From Myxococcus sp. RHSTA-1-4 (GTDB lineage: Bacteria; Myxococcota; Myxococcia; Myxococcales; Myxococcaceae), in NCBI RefSeq assembly GCF_020037125.1, contig NZ_JAIQDG010000011.1:186001-250000 (forward strand): a stretch of 64,000 bases of DNA, written 5' to 3'. Under the pieces are notes generated by a model. The model was not told the origin of the DNA and made no database searches. It saw only the letters and a program-made list of their open reading frames with translations. Shown here piece by piece: positions 62,536 to 64,000 of the stretch (its first letter is position 1; the number at the start of each line of letters is the position of its first letter). Position numbers and translations under genes: made by a program.

Positions 62536-64000
62536 GGTTCGTCCCCCACCATGCGGGCACCGCGCGCAGAGCCTTGCGTGTGCCCTGCCTCCATCCGCGC
62601 GTCGTCCAGCACCACGCAGTAGGCGCGGACGCGCTTTCCCTCGACGGACACCTTCCGCGTCAGGTGCCCTTCTTCCTTGAGCGCCAGTCCCTTCGTCACC
62701 AACTCCGTTAGCACCTGCCGGGTATCGAAGCGCCCCTCCCGCGCGATCTCCTGCATGGTCGGCTGGAAGATGGCGACGATGCTCCGTCCGTTGGCGTCCT
62801 TCTCGTCCAGCACCATGCCGGGGCGCTTGAGGGCGACGGGCTGGGAGAACCCGGTCCAGTTCGCGGTGACGTGGTTCATGATGAGGTCGTAGGCCGCATC
62901 GGCGGTCGTCTGCGTTTCTCGGGACTCCTTCCGCACGGCGGCACAGAAGGCTTGCCCCGCGTCGAGTGCGGCGACTCGGGCGCTGGATTCGTCTTCGCCG
63001 CAGACGAGCGTACGCGCGAGCACGTCGGCCAGTACCAGCAGCGCCGCGTAGCGTGCCTGCTCCGTCGTTTCGGTGGCCATCTTCGAGGTGAGCTGCCGAT
63101 GTTGCTCGCGAAGTTCGTCCAGACGCTCCGCACGGATGAATTGCTCCATCAGCGCGAGGATGAAGGCAGGCCCCGCGTGTCCGTGGTGCTTCTCCAAGCC
63201 CTGATGCGTGAGCGTGGCGAGGTTCGCGTCACCGAGCGGCTGGGCGCATACCTCCAGCGTGCGGTTCTTCGCTCCTGCCGCGCCGCCGACCTGCAACAGC
63301 GGCTTCTCTCCGGAGATGAAGGCCAGCGAGCGCCAGGTCTTCCGCGTGCGCAACTCTCCCGTCTGCGTCGCGCGAGCGCCGCTCGTTTCCGTTCCGACGA
63401 TGTAGGCCATCAGGTTGGTCATCCCCTCGCGCGTCACTTGCGTGTCGTCAATCCAGGTGGGCAGGTCGCGGTGCCGGGCCAGCTCGCCCTGCAACGCGGC
63501 GGACGACACATCGCCGCTGACCTTGAGGCCCGAAGGGCGGCCCCACACCGAGGTGGTGGTGGCCTGCACTGCGGACTTCCCCGCGCCGGAGGGCCCCCAG
63601 ACGGACAGACACATGCTGCGCAGGCCCAGCAGCCGCAACAGGGGCGCCGCGAAGCCGGCAGCCCACGCCATCTCCGCGATGGGGCTCCTGTCGCGCACGA
63701 CCAGCATCAGCCGCAGGTGCTCGTCCACCGAGCCGCCCGGCACCAGGGCATCAACGAAGGCCGCCTCACCGGGCATGATGACCCGGCCGGGCTCGCCAAT
63801 GACCTGCCGGCCCACGACGAAGCTGCGCATGTCCTTCGACCAGCCGCTCTGGGTGAAGATGCCAACCCGGGGCAGCCTCGCGTGCCATTGCTGCTCTTGG
63901 GCCTGGAGAAAGTCCTGCACCCGCTTGCTGTTGCTGCTGGTGATGGGGGCGCCTCTTCCGGCCAGCTCCAGGATGTCGTTCCCCGCCACCTTGGCGCGCG
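62532..64000 (-). CDS. DUF927 phage/plasmid primase-helicase-like protein (partial, N-terminus outside window)
   Basis: At least 489 residues; the frame stays open to the window edge, so the start is beyond 64000 (an internal GTG at 63989 is unlikely to be the start). It shows the DUF927 pattern: FTQSGWSKDMRSFVVGRQVI, a Walker A loop GPSGAGKSAVQATTT, an acidic Walker B-like LPTWIDDTQV, and an LAFISGEKPLLQV segment. A C-terminal winged-helix-like part follows (EIAREGRFDTRQVLTELVTK). Such proteins provide primase or helicase loading function in mobile elements. Its partners lie beyond the edge. Confidence 0.85.
   Translation of the reverse strand, partial: RAKVAGNDILELAGRGAPITSSNSKRVQDFLQAQEQQWHARLPRVGIFTQSGWSKDMRSFVVGRQVIGEPGRVIMPGEAAFVDALVPGGSVDEHLRLMLVVRDRSPIAEMAWAAGFAAPLLRLLGLRSMCLSVWGPSGAGKSAVQATTTSVWGRPSGLKVSGDVSSAALQGELARHRDLPTWIDDTQVTREGMTNLMAYIVGTETSGARATQTGELRTRKTWRSLAFISGEKPLLQVGGAAGAKNRTLEVCAQPLGDANLATLTHQGLEKHHGHAGPAFILALMEQFIRAERLDELREQHRQLTSKMATETTEQARYAALLVLADVLARTLVCGEDESSARVAALDAGQAFCAAVRKESRETQTTADAAYDLIMNHVTANWTGFSQPVALKRPGMVLDEKDANGRSIVAIFQPTMQEIAREGRFDTRQVLTELVTKGLALKEEGHLTRKVSVEGKRVRAYCVVLDDARMEAGHTQGSARGARMVGDEP

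Overview
The window is a stretch of a very GC-rich, gene-dense bacterial chromosome and most resembles a myxobacterium of the Myxococcaceae. The indications are an oversized IF2 with a Pro/Ala and Gly-Pro rich arm, eukaryote-like Ser/Thr kinases and a PP2C phosphatase, PATAN (DUF4388) proteins, a CFI-box protein, OmpA proteins with TSP3 repeats, and third-position G/C saturation. The assignment rests on gene content only; no search was run.

Layout. 1-4.8 kb: an edge-truncated rRNA methyltransferase divergent from a UdgX-type uracil-DNA glycosylase, then a DUF2147 protein, a crotonase, a Cys/Met PLP enzyme and a MaoC hydratase. 4.8-8.7 kb: a CBS-domain cystathionine beta-synthase convergent with the PLP enzyme side (a probable reverse transsulfuration pair), then an AmgK/MurU-like sugar kinase and nucleotidyltransferase pair. 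8.7-19.2 kb: PP2C phosphatase, DUF192 protein, TrmL, a 1,874-residue PATAN / charged helix / J-domain / TPR protein, and a PATAN response regulator with TPRs. 19.2-25.2 kb: housekeeping (TsaD, RsmA, deoxynucleoside kinase, PanB, PanC, SmpB, SspB-like adaptor). 25.3-31.5 kb, minus strand: an apparent operon Nit hydrolase - FecR lipoprotein - LysM protein - Cache/HD-GYP phosphodiesterase - DUF971 - PEGA Ser/Thr kinase.

31.6-42.7 kb is the classical translation/RNA cluster rimP-nusA-ylxR-infB-DUF503-rbfA-truB-rpsO-pnp, with a clear sigma70-type promoter before rpsO, a hairpin after rpsO, hairpins in the pnp leader and a strong terminator after pnp. 42.7-60.4 kb: membrane protein and M23 peptidase pair, dUTPase, a kinase fused to a formylglycine-generating-enzyme-like domain, purB and purC (convergent), TrmJ-like methyltransferase, a Cys-rich twin zinc-knuckle protein, HtrA protease, a CFI-box protein coupled to a TlpA-like thioredoxin, an OmpA/TSP3 protein, and an active/inactive M16 peptidase pair.

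60.6-64 kb: the tmRNA gene (ssrA, tag ANDNVELALAA) with promoter and terminator, directly followed by an integrase, an excisionase-like regulator and an edge-truncated DUF927 primase/helicase-like protein. This is the left end of a mobile element apparently inserted at the ssrA 3' end. SmpB, the SspB-like adaptor and tmRNA therefore all lie in this window, so most of the ribosome-rescue and tag-delivery route is present. No CRISPR array, rRNA or tRNA was seen.
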